Source: Planctomycetaceae bacterium (lineage in GTDB: Bacteria > Planctomycetota > Planctomycetia > Pirellulales > PNKZ01). From it: DNA of 64,000 nucleotides. Location: NCBI GenBank assembly GCA_016793115.1, contig JAEUIN010000273.1:124001-188000 (forward strand). Direction: 5' to 3'. The notes beneath the pieces were generated by a model. The model worked only from the letters and a program-made list of their open reading frames with translations. It searched no databases and was not told the origin of the DNA. A program made the position numbers and the translations under genes. Position 1 is the stretch's first letter; every line of letters starts with the position of its first letter. This document shows, piece after piece, positions 1 to 7,484 of this stretch.

Positions 1-2
1 AG

Positions 3-794
3 CAGACGAAGTTTTGGGTTCACGACCCCGACGGCTGTCTCTGGGAGATCTACGTTCTCCACGGCGACGTCGATGAGCACGACCACGAGAGTGCGAGTCA
101 CGAGCGCGGGCTCGTTGGTAACTCCGCATTCCGCGGTCGAGTGCAAGGCCTCGCCGTGCAAATCGCCGCCGCGACGTCGAACGTCCCGCAGCCGATCGTG
201 TGGCAGCACATCCTTACGCAACCGCTTCCGGCGCGAATCGACGCCGCCGACGGCTCCGTCGACGAAGTGCAACTGCAAGGCACCCTCAATCGGCGCGACT
301 CGGCCGAGGCGGTTCGCACGTTTCTGGCCGATGTGAAGCGGGCCTTGAAGGCCGGCGGCACAATCTCCGCGCATGTGCTCACGGCCGATCGCCCGCTCTC
401 GGAGAAGCCGACCCTGCCCGGCCCGGCGTCGCTCGTCGAACAAGTTTGGACCGATACGGAGATCGGAGAGTTTTTCTCCGCAGCCGGGTTCGTCGGCTTG
501 CGATTCAGTAAGCTTAGTCAGAAGCCTTGTTTCACCGTCGGAAAGGCTCAACTGCGTGAGACGAAGCTGAGCGGTTCGAAGCCTGGAACGGCCGACGGAG
601 ATTTTTGCGGACCGGTCGAAGTGCTCTACAAAGGCCCGCTGCGCGAGCTTCGTGACGACTTCGGTAACGTCTATCCGCGCGGCACACGCGTGCGAATCAA
701 CGGTGCGGCGGCTAAGCTGTTGGCCGAGTTGCCGCAGGCCGCGGAGACCTTTCTGTTTAGCGACGGAAACGATCCGTCAGGCTGTTGCGGCTAA
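3..794 (+). CDS. VOC (ArsI/CadI-like) domain fused to ArsM-like C-terminal domain, 5' partial
   Basis: The reading frame is already open at the window edge. The first ~20 residues (KFWVHDPDGCLWEIYVLHGD) match the C-terminal strand of a vicinal-oxygen-chelate domain of the ArsI/CadI type, in which the Glu is a metal ligand. After a short linker the protein resembles the C-terminal half of arsenite-methyltransferase-like proteins: a 'VLKPGG'-like segment (VKRALKAGG), then LPGP, KPCFTV, LRETKL and a 'YKGP...DD.G.V.PRG' block. It ends in SGCCG, a possible thiol metal/arsenic site. The glycine-rich SAM-binding motif I that should precede these blocks is absent, so methyltransferase activity is doubtful. 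The ArsR-family gene at 1777 fits metal or arsenic resistance. Domain assignments rest on motifs recognised by eye; the protein's true start lies outside the window. Confidence 0.7.
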   Translation, partial: QTKFWVHDPDGCLWEIYVLHGDVDEHDHESASHERGLVGNSAFRGRVQGLAVQIAAATSNVPQPIVWQHILTQPLPARIDAADGSVDEVQLQGTLNRRDSAEAVRTFLADVKRALKAGGTISAHVLTADRPLSEKPTLPGPASLVEQVWTDTEIGEFFSAAGFVGLRFSKLSQKPCFTVGKAQLRETKLSGSKPGTADGDFCGPVEVLYKGPLRELRDDFGNVYPRGTRVRINGAAAKLLAELPQAAETFLFSDGNDPSGCCG

Positions 795-812
795 CAACGG
801 AAGGGTTGCGCC

Positions 813-1658
813 TCAGGTGGCGTCCGGATGCGTGAAACGAACCGGCTTCGCCACGACGACGGCCACATTCATCCCTAGAAGTCGGGCCGGCGTGAACCGC
901 CAGGTGAGGGCCGTGCGTCGTGCGGAGTCGTCGAAACTCGGCACTCCGCTCGATTCGGCGACAACCGCGTCTTCGACGACCCCATCGGCGGTGATTCTTA
1001 ACTTCAAGAGCACGACCCCTTGAAGCCGACGCGTTCGGGCGTCCGGCGGGTATGGCGGCTTCAGATTGTCGACGGAAGGTTGCGGAGGCTCGTCGAACTG
1101 CGAGCCGTCGACGGCCACCGAAGCCGCCGACTCGACGCTCTCGACCGGCGCAACGGTCGCGGTCTTCGTCGTCGACCTTTTGGGTCTCTGTTCCGTGATT
1201 TGCTCCGGCGGCGTTTTCTCCGGCGGCGTCTCGGTTCGCTCGACCGGCGGCTTCGGAACTTTGGTTGCGACGGCAGCCAACCCGACCGACGGCGTGGGAC
1301 GCTCGGCCGGCTTCGAATCGGCGGATTTTTCGATCTGGACCGGCCGCGCGATCGGTTTCTCGCAAGGTTTCTCGACCGGCATCTTCACCGGCCGCGTTTG
1401 CCGTTCCGCTTCGCTTGGTTCCGGAGCGCCTGCGATCGAAGCTTGAAGTTCGACCGAAGCCTGCCGACTACGGGTCAGAAGTTGAGGCGGAGTGAAACCG
1501 AGCCACCCGGCTATAAGCATCACCAGAAGGTAGCCGGCGTAGCCCGACGCGTGGCCTGCCAAGCTGAGGCAAGACGCGGTAATAAGCTGCCCGCGCGACG
1601 TCGCACGGGTGCGGCGCGGCGAGGCATCGTCGATGATCGGGAATTCCGGTAAACTCAT
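813..1658 (-). CDS. TonB-family energy transducer
   Basis: A protein of about 281 residues with a short cytoplasmic N-terminus, one hydrophobic segment (about residues 32-55), a long Pro/Lys/Glu-rich periplasmic spacer (repeated EKP, PPVE and PPEK motifs), and a C-terminal TonB domain containing YPPDARTRRLQGVVLLKLRI and the 'W.F.PA' signature (WRFTPARL). TonB proteins couple the inner-membrane proton motive force (via ExbB/ExbD) to outer-membrane transporters. The ATG at 1658 is preferred over an in-frame start at 1766, because that one would leave only 10 nt to the divergent arsR-like start and would put a non-hydrophobic extension before the membrane segment. No exbB or exbD is adjacent. 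It converges on the upstream fusion gene with 18 nt between them. Confidence 0.85.
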   Translation of the reverse strand: MSLPEFPIIDDASPRRTRATSRGQLITASCLSLAGHASGYAGYLLVMLIAGWLGFTPPQLLTRSRQASVELQASIAGAPEPSEAERQTRPVKMPVEKPCEKPIARPVQIEKSADSKPAERPTPSVGLAAVATKVPKPPVERTETPPEKTPPEQITEQRPKRSTTKTATVAPVESVESAASVAVDGSQFDEPPQPSVDNLKPPYPPDARTRRLQGVVLLKLRITADGVVEDAVVAESSGVPSFDDSARRTALTWRFTPARLLGMNVAVVVAKPVRFTHPDAT

Positions 1659-1776
1659 GCCGTCGGAGAGGAGGCTGTTGAGGGCTCCAAGACAATCTAA
1701 TAGTCGTAAGAACGTGAGGCAAGTTCGGACCGCGGCCGTTTTTGCGGCGGCGATCCCAACATTCAAGCGAGCGCTT

Positions 1777-2118
1777 ATGAAGAAGCCCGAAGAGTTTCAA
1801 TGGTGCGCCGAGCGGCTGAAGGCGCTGGCCGATCCTGAACGGCTGCGCATTCTCACCGTCTTGCTCGCCGGTCCCCGACACGTCAGCGCACTGGCCGATG
1901 AACTTGACGACGCGATCGTTAAAGTCTCGCATCATCTCGGCGTGCTACGACACTCCGGCATCGTTCGCACCACGAAGCATGGCCGGCATGTCGAATACGC
2001 GGTGTCGCCGGACGTCTTCGCCGTGGCGAACATTTCCGAGGAAGGCAGCTATCTCGATCTAGGCTGTTGCCGGCTAGAGTTGCCCATCGAAAAGGATGCG
2101 CGGCGGAAGCGAAATTAA
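1777..2118 (+). CDS. ArsR/SmtB-family winged-helix regulator
   Basis: A 113-residue protein with the ArsR-type winged helix: ALADPERLRILTVLLAGPRHVSALADEL, then VSHHLGVLRHSGIV (recognition helix) and an HGRHVEYAV wing. Family members are repressors that leave DNA when they bind metalloids, metals or other signals. The canonical ELCVCDL metal box in helix 3 is absent (here HVSALADEL), but a C-terminal GCC occurs in the LGCCRLELP segment, so any metal site would lie at the C-terminus. It is divergent from the TonB gene and 1 kb from the VOC-methyltransferase fusion, its most likely target. The ATG at 1777 starts MKKPEEF, directly before the helical domain. Confidence 0.85.
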   Translation: MKKPEEFQWCAERLKALADPERLRILTVLLAGPRHVSALADELDDAIVKVSHHLGVLRHSGIVRTTKHGRHVEYAVSPDVFAVANISEEGSYLDLGCCRLELPIEKDARRKRN

Positions 2119-2184
2119 TCAGTCGCTCGTCGGACGGAATTTCCGACACCGCGGAACGCTCGATCCTGAGCGTCAAAACCGCGA

Positions 2185-3609
2185 TCAGTTCATGAGAAGT
2201 CCGGCGAGCGAGGCATTGAGCAGCGTGGCGACGAAGCCGCAGAGCAAGGCTCGGCCGCCGAGCGCGGCGAGATCGCCTCGGCGCGTCGGCGCCAGTGCGC
2301 CGATCCCGCCGATTTGAATGCCGATCGAGCCGAGGTTCGCGAAACCGGTCAGTGCGAACGTCGCGAGCATGACTCCCTCTCGACTGATCAGCCCGTGGTA
2401 CGCCCCGTCGGGCGCGATCTTCTGATAAGCGATGAACTCGTTGGCGACGAGCTTCGTGCCGAGTAAATCGGCGATCATCCCGGCCTCGCTCACTTCGCAC
2501 CCCATTAAGAGCGCAACCGGGTAGAAAACCTTCGAGAATATCCGGGCCAACGACAAATCGGCGTCGACGAGCGCGAGCAGAGCATCGGCGAGAGCGAGAA
2601 ATCCCAGGAAGGCGATGATTACCGCAGCCACATTGAGAGCCAAATGCATTCCGTCGCTCGCGCCGGCGGCGGCGGCGTCGACCACGTTCGCATGGAACTT
2701 CTCGAGCGGGATTTTGGCCCGCCCCTCGGTCTCAGGCGTTGCCGTTTCGGGCATCATCAGCTTCGCGATATAGAGGCCGCACGGCGCGGCCATGACGCTC
2801 GTAGCCAGCACCGCGGCGGCGTCGGCCCCCATCTGCACGTAGGTGGCCATCACCGTTCCGGCGATGGTCGCCATACCGCCGGTCATCATCGTCAGGAGTT
2901 CGCTGCGCGTCATTCGGGCGATGTACGGCTTTACGATCAACGGCGCTTCGGTCTGGCCCATGAACACATTCGCAGCGGCAGACAGCGTCTCCGCGCCGCT
3001 CGTCCCCATGAGAAACATCATGGCTCGGGCCATCATCCGCACGACGAACTGCAGAAGGCCTAGATAGTAGAGCACTGTGAAAAATGATGAGACAAAGATG
3101 ATGATCGGCAGTGCTTGAAACGCGAAGATGAATCCACCGCCGCGGCCGAAGACACCTTCGACGGCCGCCGGATCGGCGAGCTTGCCGAAAATGAACATCG
3201 CGCCGTGTGCCGAGAAAGACATAAAGCGCTGCATCACTTCGCCGGCGGCGCGGAATCCGGTTTCACCGGCCGTGGTTTTCAAGATGACGAGCGCCAACGC
3301 CAACTGAAGCACCACGCCCCAAGCGATCGTCTTCCAGCGCACGGCCCGCAGATTCGTCGAACAGCCGGCGATCAGCGTGAGAAAGCAGACGATACCGAGC
3401 GCCGCGCGCGCATGCCGACCTAAAGAATCCGGTACGACGCACACGCCCGCTGCGATCAGGGCCACCAGACCGAACAGGCCCAGCCGCCAAGCAATCGGGG
3501 TCGGCGGATGAACGGGCACGACGGAAACACGTTCCGCCGGCGCAGACAAACTTTCGGGGGTCGGGAACGGAGCATCCACTCGATCGGTCTCGCGGGTCAC
3601 GACATGCAT
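2185..3609 (-). CDS. CNT-family nucleoside:cation symporter (NupC-like)
   Basis: A 474-residue polytopic inner-membrane protein with many hydrophobic helices. It carries concentrative nucleoside transporter hallmarks: GQTEAPLIVKPY in the middle and LGTKLVANEFIAY near the C-terminus, with helix-breaking glycines in GFANLGSIGIQIGGIG. Family members import nucleosides with H+ or Na+. The first ~40 residues before the first helix are longer than usual, and the exact start is uncertain. It lies 35 nt downstream of cytidine deaminase in the same orientation, so uptake and deamination of cytidine are probably co-expressed. Confidence 0.93.
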   Translation of the reverse strand: MHVVTRETDRVDAPFPTPESLSAPAERVSVVPVHPPTPIAWRLGLFGLVALIAAGVCVVPDSLGRHARAALGIVCFLTLIAGCSTNLRAVRWKTIAWGVVLQLALALVILKTTAGETGFRAAGEVMQRFMSFSAHGAMFIFGKLADPAAVEGVFGRGGGFIFAFQALPIIIFVSSFFTVLYYLGLLQFVVRMMARAMMFLMGTSGAETLSAAANVFMGQTEAPLIVKPYIARMTRSELLTMMTGGMATIAGTVMATYVQMGADAAAVLATSVMAAPCGLYIAKLMMPETATPETEGRAKIPLEKFHANVVDAAAAGASDGMHLALNVAAVIIAFLGFLALADALLALVDADLSLARIFSKVFYPVALLMGCEVSEAGMIADLLGTKLVANEFIAYQKIAPDGAYHGLISREGVMLATFALTGFANLGSIGIQIGGIGALAPTRRGDLAALGGRALLCGFVATLLNASLAGLLMN

Positions 3610-3644
3610 CGCGGTCGTGGATTATGCCGATCGACGTCGTAACG

Positions 3645-4043
3645 TCAAACTTTCCTGAATTCGAAGCGGCTCGGCAGTAGCGACGCGAGCGAGGTCTCAA
3701 TGACCAGCCACGGCCGGTCCGCATCGACCAACAACACGGGCAACTGCGGATTGAACTCGGCGAGAAACTGCCGACAAGCGCCGCATGGCGTACCACCGCC
3801 GGCTAGGGCCACGGCGATCGCCGCAAACTCCCGCTCGCCCGCCGCGACGGCCGAGCAAGCGGCGCCGCGCTCGGCGCAGATTGTGAGGCCGTACGACGCG
3901 TTCTCCACATTGCATCCGGTGACGATGCCGCCCGATACGGTGAGGAGCGCGGCCCCGACGGCAAACTGTGAATACGGTGCGTAAGCCTGCCGTCGAGCTT
4001 CAAGTGCGGCGGCGATCAGCGCGGCTCGATCAAACGTCGACAT
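3645..4043 (-). CDS. cdd: cytidine deaminase
   Basis: A 132-residue homotetrameric-type cytidine deaminase that converts (deoxy)cytidine to (deoxy)uridine in pyrimidine salvage. Zinc-site motifs are intact: ICAER (Cys ligand plus catalytic Glu) and PCGACRQ (two Cys ligands). Substrate-binding GCNVENASYG and the N-terminal YSQFAVGAAL are also present. The length is typical. It sits between a secreted LamG-like protein (10 nt upstream) and the nucleoside transporter (35 nt downstream), in one apparent transcription unit. Confidence 0.95.
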   Translation of the reverse strand: MSTFDRAALIAAALEARRQAYAPYSQFAVGAALLTVSGGIVTGCNVENASYGLTICAERGAACSAVAAGEREFAAIAVALAGGGTPCGACRQFLAEFNPQLPVLLVDADRPWLVIETSLASLLPSRFEFRKV

Positions 4044-4053
4044 GACCGGCTCG

Positions 4054-4710
4054 CTACTTCTTTACGCCCCAAAGCTTCACGTTGTCCCAGTCCCCTAGAT
4101 CGTCGAACGCCCCCAGACCGACCTTGCCCCAAGCAAACGTCTTGTCAACGGCCGTCATGACCGGTTCGTGCATGTTGTCGAAGAAAATCTTGATGTCACC
4201 CGTCGTCGGATTCCGCTCGACCTTCACATGATGCCACTGGTCGTCCCAATCGGTGCCGGGAGTCGTCTTCGTCGAAATCTTGGTCCGCGGGGCGTCGTTC
4301 ACAATAAAGATTTGGTTCGCATGGTCATCCGTCTTCTTGCCGAAATGCACGTAGTAGAAGTGCGACGGATCTTGATAGCCGAACACCATGACCATAGATC
4401 GGTGCGGGTACTCGCGGACCGTCGAAAGCACATCGGCCTCGAGTTTAAACTCCGTGACTTCCGTGCCGTCGGCCAGAGCAATGTTAAATGGGCTGCGATG
4501 CACCGGCTTGTATTTGCTTTGTTGAAACAAGCTGAACGCTTTGCCGGCCTTCGAATCAATGAGCTTCCAGGCGGCGGGGTCCGTCGGCTTCCATCGATCG
4601 GCTCCCTTTTCAAAGTCGTCTTCGAACACGAGCGGCAGTTCGGCGCCGACCGCTGAGAAAGTAAGGGAGGCAAAAAGGAACGCGGTCAGAAGCGAGGTAA
4701 GATGTTTCAT
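4054..4710 (-). CDS. secreted LamG/concanavalin-like domain protein (DUF1080-like fold)
   Basis: A 218-residue protein with a clear signal peptide (MKHLTSLLTAFLFASLTFSA). The mature part looks like a single beta-sandwich of the concanavalin/LamG or 3-keto-disaccharide-hydrolase (DUF1080) type: VFEDDFEKGADRWKP at the start, FEAD-like strands (FKLEADV), HFYYVHFG, WHHVKVERN...GDIKIFFD and VGLGAFDDLGDWDNVKLWG. Such modules bind or cleave sugars outside the cytoplasm; catalysis cannot be judged here. The ATG at 4710 is chosen because it starts exactly at the signal peptide. It is the probable first gene of the cdd-transporter operon, though the functional link is unclear. Confidence 0.75.
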   Translation of the reverse strand: MKHLTSLLTAFLFASLTFSAVGAELPLVFEDDFEKGADRWKPTDPAAWKLIDSKAGKAFSLFQQSKYKPVHRSPFNIALADGTEVTEFKLEADVLSTVREYPHRSMVMVFGYQDPSHFYYVHFGKKTDDHANQIFIVNDAPRTKISTKTTPGTDWDDQWHHVKVERNPTTGDIKIFFDNMHEPVMTAVDKTFAWGKVGLGAFDDLGDWDNVKLWGVKK

Positions 4711-4825
4711 CGCTAAGTGTCTCGTTAGGTCGTGCAACGTTTCAATAGCCGTTCAACGCCGCGAGGTGTCACGGCACCTTCTCCTCTCCCGGATTGCAGA
4801 AAGGAATCCAAGACCGTCGGTGCGA

Positions 4826-5242
4826 TCAATCATGCTTCGCCGGAAGTTTGCCGTAACGTTCGGCCGGATCGAAGATCGGCTGCGTGATGATTTTCACGCT
4901 CCCGGTCGGACCGACTTCATGAAAGAAGCAACTTACCCGACCGGTGTGGCAAGCCGCATCGCCCTGTTGGCGGACTTTGAGCAGAATCGCATCGCCGTCG
5001 CAATCAACGAGGACTTGCAGGACGTCTTGCCGATTGCCGCTTTCTTCCCCCTTGCGCCAGAGCCGACCGCGGCTGCGACTGTAATACACGGCCCGGCCGG
5101 TTGCCATCGTTTCAGCGAAACTTTCGGCGTTCATGTAGGCAAGCATGAGGACGGCGCCCGTCTCGGCGTCTTGAGCCACGGCCGGAAGTAGCCCATCGGC
5201 CGAGAGCGTGAAATCGGGAACGGACTGGGGAGGGTTCGACAT
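4826..5242 (-). CDS. hisI: phosphoribosyl-AMP cyclohydrolase
   Basis: A 138-residue stand-alone HisI, the third step of histidine synthesis, which opens the adenine ring of phosphoribosyl-AMP. All family blocks are visible: MLAYMNAESF, YYSRSRGRLWRKGEESGN, the metal-binding DCDGDA, and CHTGRVSCFF with its conserved Cys. The HisE (pyrophosphohydrolase) domain seen fused in many bacteria is absent, so HisE must be encoded elsewhere. It is monocistronic in this window. Confidence 0.95.
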   Translation of the reverse strand: MSNPPQSVPDFTLSADGLLPAVAQDAETGAVLMLAYMNAESFAETMATGRAVYYSRSRGRLWRKGEESGNRQDVLQVLVDCDGDAILLKVRQQGDAACHTGRVSCFFHEVGPTGSVKIITQPIFDPAERYGKLPAKHD

Positions 5243-5564
5243 GGGCGACGTTCGAGGTGCCGAGTTGAGCGGTACGGAGCTAAGCCGATTATCGATGCTT
5301 AACTCTCCTAATCGTTCTCACCATTAGAACTTAGCGGCTCCCCGGTTGTCGACCGCTCGCTGCTCAACTCCGGTCGCCGTCGCACTCCACATTTTTCGCA
5401 CGATCCATAAGGTCGCTGAAAGTCGGCTTCGCGGAAGCCGGCTGGAGTTCGCTTCGAGCCGCGACCGATGCTATCAGGGCCATTCGCCGGCTCGTACGTG
5501 GTTATTTCAAAATTTCCCGCCTCGGATCAATTTGGCAAGGCCGCCCCAGCGTAGGAAAACCGTT
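5243..5564 (+). other. intergenic region with one short hairpin
   Basis: A 322-nt gap between divergent hisI and the glycosyltransferase. It should hold both promoters, but no strong -35/-10 pair was recognised. A 9-bp hairpin (one G-T pair, 3-nt loop) lies at 5422-5442. No convincing short gene was seen. Confidence 0.4.
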
Positions 5565-6383
5565 TTGAATCCTTCCCTCACGGTCGTCGTGCCTGTCTGC
5601 AATTCGCAATCGAGCCTGCCCCGTCTGATCGACGAACTTCTCGAGGTTGTGCCGGAACTCACATCCGACTTCGAAATCGTGCTCGTCGACGACGGTTCGA
5701 CCGATGCGACCGTCGAGATCGCCCAAGAGCTTTCGCTTCACTTCCCCCAAGTGCAACTCTTAGTCCACCCCCAGCGACTCGGCCCGCAGGAAGTGCTCCG
5801 CAGCGCTCTACGATACTCGCACGGCCAAACGCTCTTGGCGCTTCGCAGCGACTCGGATTTCGACCCACATGAATTGCCGAAGGTTTGGTCGCACCGAATG
5901 GAAGACGACGCCGTGATCGCCCGCTATAGCGGAGCGGCAGGCTCCCTCGGCACGATTCCGCAGACACCGCAGCGCCTGACCGAGAAGTATTCCGGGAAGA
6001 CGACGACAGTCGCCGCGGTGCCGTTTCCCGATTTGGTGTTAGTCCCGCGAAGAATCCTTGTCGGCTGGCAACAAATGGCCGAGCGACCGGCGTTAGTGTC
6101 GTACCTCAAAACTCGTGGCTACCAAACGCCTTCGGTCATAGTGCGTCCGCGTCGCTTACGGCGTCCGCCGGCCGCGTTGATCGCGGCGCTGGAACAAATG
6201 AAGGTCGCCGTGAGGCAGGGGGGCGTCGTGTCGGCGGTGTCCGCCCTGCCCGCGGCGGGCGTCAACGCGACGACGCCGGCCATCCGCAGCGCAAATCAAC
6301 TCGACGGCGCGCCGAGAGGCGAACGTCCGCGCGGCCCAAGCTATTTGTTAGCAAGACTGCGTGCCTTCGCAACGGGAGAGTAG
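5565..6383 (+). CDS. family 2 glycosyltransferase-like protein
   Basis: A 272-residue GT-A-fold protein with a typical N-terminus: LTVVVPVCNSQSSLPRLIDE, then FEIVLVDDGSTDAT (nucleotide-sugar binding) and LALRSDSDFDP in the place of the DxD metal site. It is shorter than full GT2 enzymes and has no membrane segment; the C-terminal ~80 residues are basic and low in complexity. Activity is uncertain because the usual acceptor-side motifs were not found. A TTG start at 5565 is chosen because AGGA stands about 8 nt upstream and the GT fold begins at once. The same frame stays open upstream to 5346, but that extension does not resemble protein. Confidence 0.7.
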   Translation: MNPSLTVVVPVCNSQSSLPRLIDELLEVVPELTSDFEIVLVDDGSTDATVEIAQELSLHFPQVQLLVHPQRLGPQEVLRSALRYSHGQTLLALRSDSDFDPHELPKVWSHRMEDDAVIARYSGAAGSLGTIPQTPQRLTEKYSGKTTTVAAVPFPDLVLVPRRILVGWQQMAERPALVSYLKTRGYQTPSVIVRPRRLRRPPAALIAALEQMKVAVRQGGVVSAVSALPAAGVNATTPAIRSANQLDGAPRGERPRGPSYLLARLRAFATGE

Positions 6384-6421
6384 GCGGCGGAATCCGACAT
6401 CGGAAATAATCTCCGGCGTGC

Positions 6422-6450
6422 TTGTCGGCACTTGATAAAAGCGCTATGAT
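6422..6450 (+). promoter_or_regulatory. sigma70-type promoter
   Basis: TTGTCG (6422-6427) and TATGAT (6445-6450) are separated by exactly 17 nt, close to the housekeeping consensus. Transcription would begin around 6457, just before the structured region and about 300 nt upstream of the HTH gene. It is seen in sequence only. Confidence 0.6.
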
Positions 6451-6456
6451 TTTTTC

Positions 6457-6706
6457 TGAACCGCGAAGGGGGTAGTTGCGTACTTCGCGTATGCCGGGTG
6501 CAGGTCACCTACGGTCAGTCTGAGCCGAGCCGAACGACGAAGGGCAAGTCGTCGTTCCCTGTGGTTTTGCGGATTGATGCTTCGGTGTTCGTTGTCACTG
6601 GTGAGGCTTTCGGGCCGTCCGCGATTCAGGCCGATCGGGTTCGTCCGTAGGACACCCGTCTTGGTCCGTCAATCGCGGAGACGCCGAAAGCGCGGGCTTG
6701 TCCCGC
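6457..6706 (+). ncRNA. candidate structured RNA or long structured leader
   Basis: A 250-nt non-coding stretch rich in complementary pairs. CCGCGAA (6461-6467) can pair with TTTGCGG (6566-6572, one G-U), closing a 112-nt domain that contains a 9-bp hairpin (GAACGACGA with TCGTCGTTC, 6532-6557 region, 8-nt loop) and a short arm near 6477-6494. A second domain pairs GCTTTCGG (6606-6613) with CCGAAAGC (6684-6691) and TCCGCGATT (6618-6626) with AATCGCGGA (6671-6679), enclosing an inner hairpin built from CGGGT/ACCCG and GTCC/GGAC. A GCGGG/CCCGC hairpin follows at 6692-6706. No tmRNA, SRP, RNase P or known riboswitch motif was recognised. It could be an independent RNA or the leader of the HTH gene at 6758; no poly-U terminator is present. 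Confidence 0.45.
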
Positions 6707-6757
6707 CGACCGCGACGATGAACGCTCGATCGATCCAGCGGAACGATTAGTAAACTC

Positions 6758-7384
6758 ATGAGTGTTTACGAGTTTGACTTGCCCTCCGCCGCAATGCCGG
6801 CGATCCCGCTCCCACCCGTCGCGAAACTCCATGCGGCGGCGGAACCGCGTCTATCCAACCCGGAAGAAGCCAGTCGGTTTCTCGACGAGGCGTTCGCCGA
6901 CGAAACCTCGCAGCCCCTGCCGCGTAAAAGCTGCGGGCCGATGCATCGGGTGCAAGAGGTGAGGCGCGAACAAGGGATCTCGATTCGTCGCGCGGCCCAG
7001 CTGCTACGTTGCACCGTCGAACAGGCTCGCCAGTTGGAGGATCCGACGAACGATCTTACACTCGCTCAGATCTACGAATGGCAGCGGGTGCTCGAAGTCC
7101 CAGTAAGCGATTTACTGGTGGAGCCGTATGCTCCGCTGTCCGCTCCGGTGCTTGAGCGGGCCCGTATGGTGCGGCTGATGAAAACCGTGCAGGCAATCGT
7201 CGAACGCTCGAACCAGCCGGCTATTCGTCGTTTGGGCGAGACGATGGCGCATCAGCTCGTCGAAGTCATGCCCGAGTTAAAAGACGTCTCTCCTTGGCAC
7301 TCGATCGAGCGCCGCAAGACTTGCAATCAAAACGCTCGCATTCTCGAAAGCGACTATCTGCGCAGCGACGACGACGAGGAATAG
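6758..7384 (+). CDS. Cro/CI-type HTH domain protein
   Basis: A 208-residue soluble protein. After about 60 residues of low-similarity N-terminus comes an XRE-like helix-turn-helix: VQEVRREQGISIRRAAQLLRCTVEQARQLE, followed by LTLAQIYEWQRVLEVPVSDLL, as in Cro/CI domains where the last helices close the fold. The C-terminal half is helical with an acidic end (DDDEE) and is not assigned. It is probably a DNA-binding regulator; targets are unknown. It is preceded by a 300-nt structured region with its own promoter. Confidence 0.75.
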   Translation: MSVYEFDLPSAAMPAIPLPPVAKLHAAAEPRLSNPEEASRFLDEAFADETSQPLPRKSCGPMHRVQEVRREQGISIRRAAQLLRCTVEQARQLEDPTNDLTLAQIYEWQRVLEVPVSDLLVEPYAPLSAPVLERARMVRLMKTVQAIVERSNQPAIRRLGETMAHQLVEVMPELKDVSPWHSIERRKTCNQNARILESDYLRSDDDEE

Positions 7385-7484
7385 TCGGTTGTAGCCGTTA
7401 CTGCGTTCGTCTTTGTCCCTGCCTATGCCGGGGCAATCGAAGTCTCTCATTCGAGCTGAGTCGAAATACCCGACACAATGCTCG

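Noticed and set aside
6457-6706. Identity of the structured region as SRP RNA, RNase P RNA, tmRNA or cobalamin riboswitch
   Set aside because: The conserved SRP apical motif (GGAAGCAGC), RNase P core and tag reading frame are missing; a GTCACTG near 6594 resembles part of a B12 box but the rest of that box is absent.
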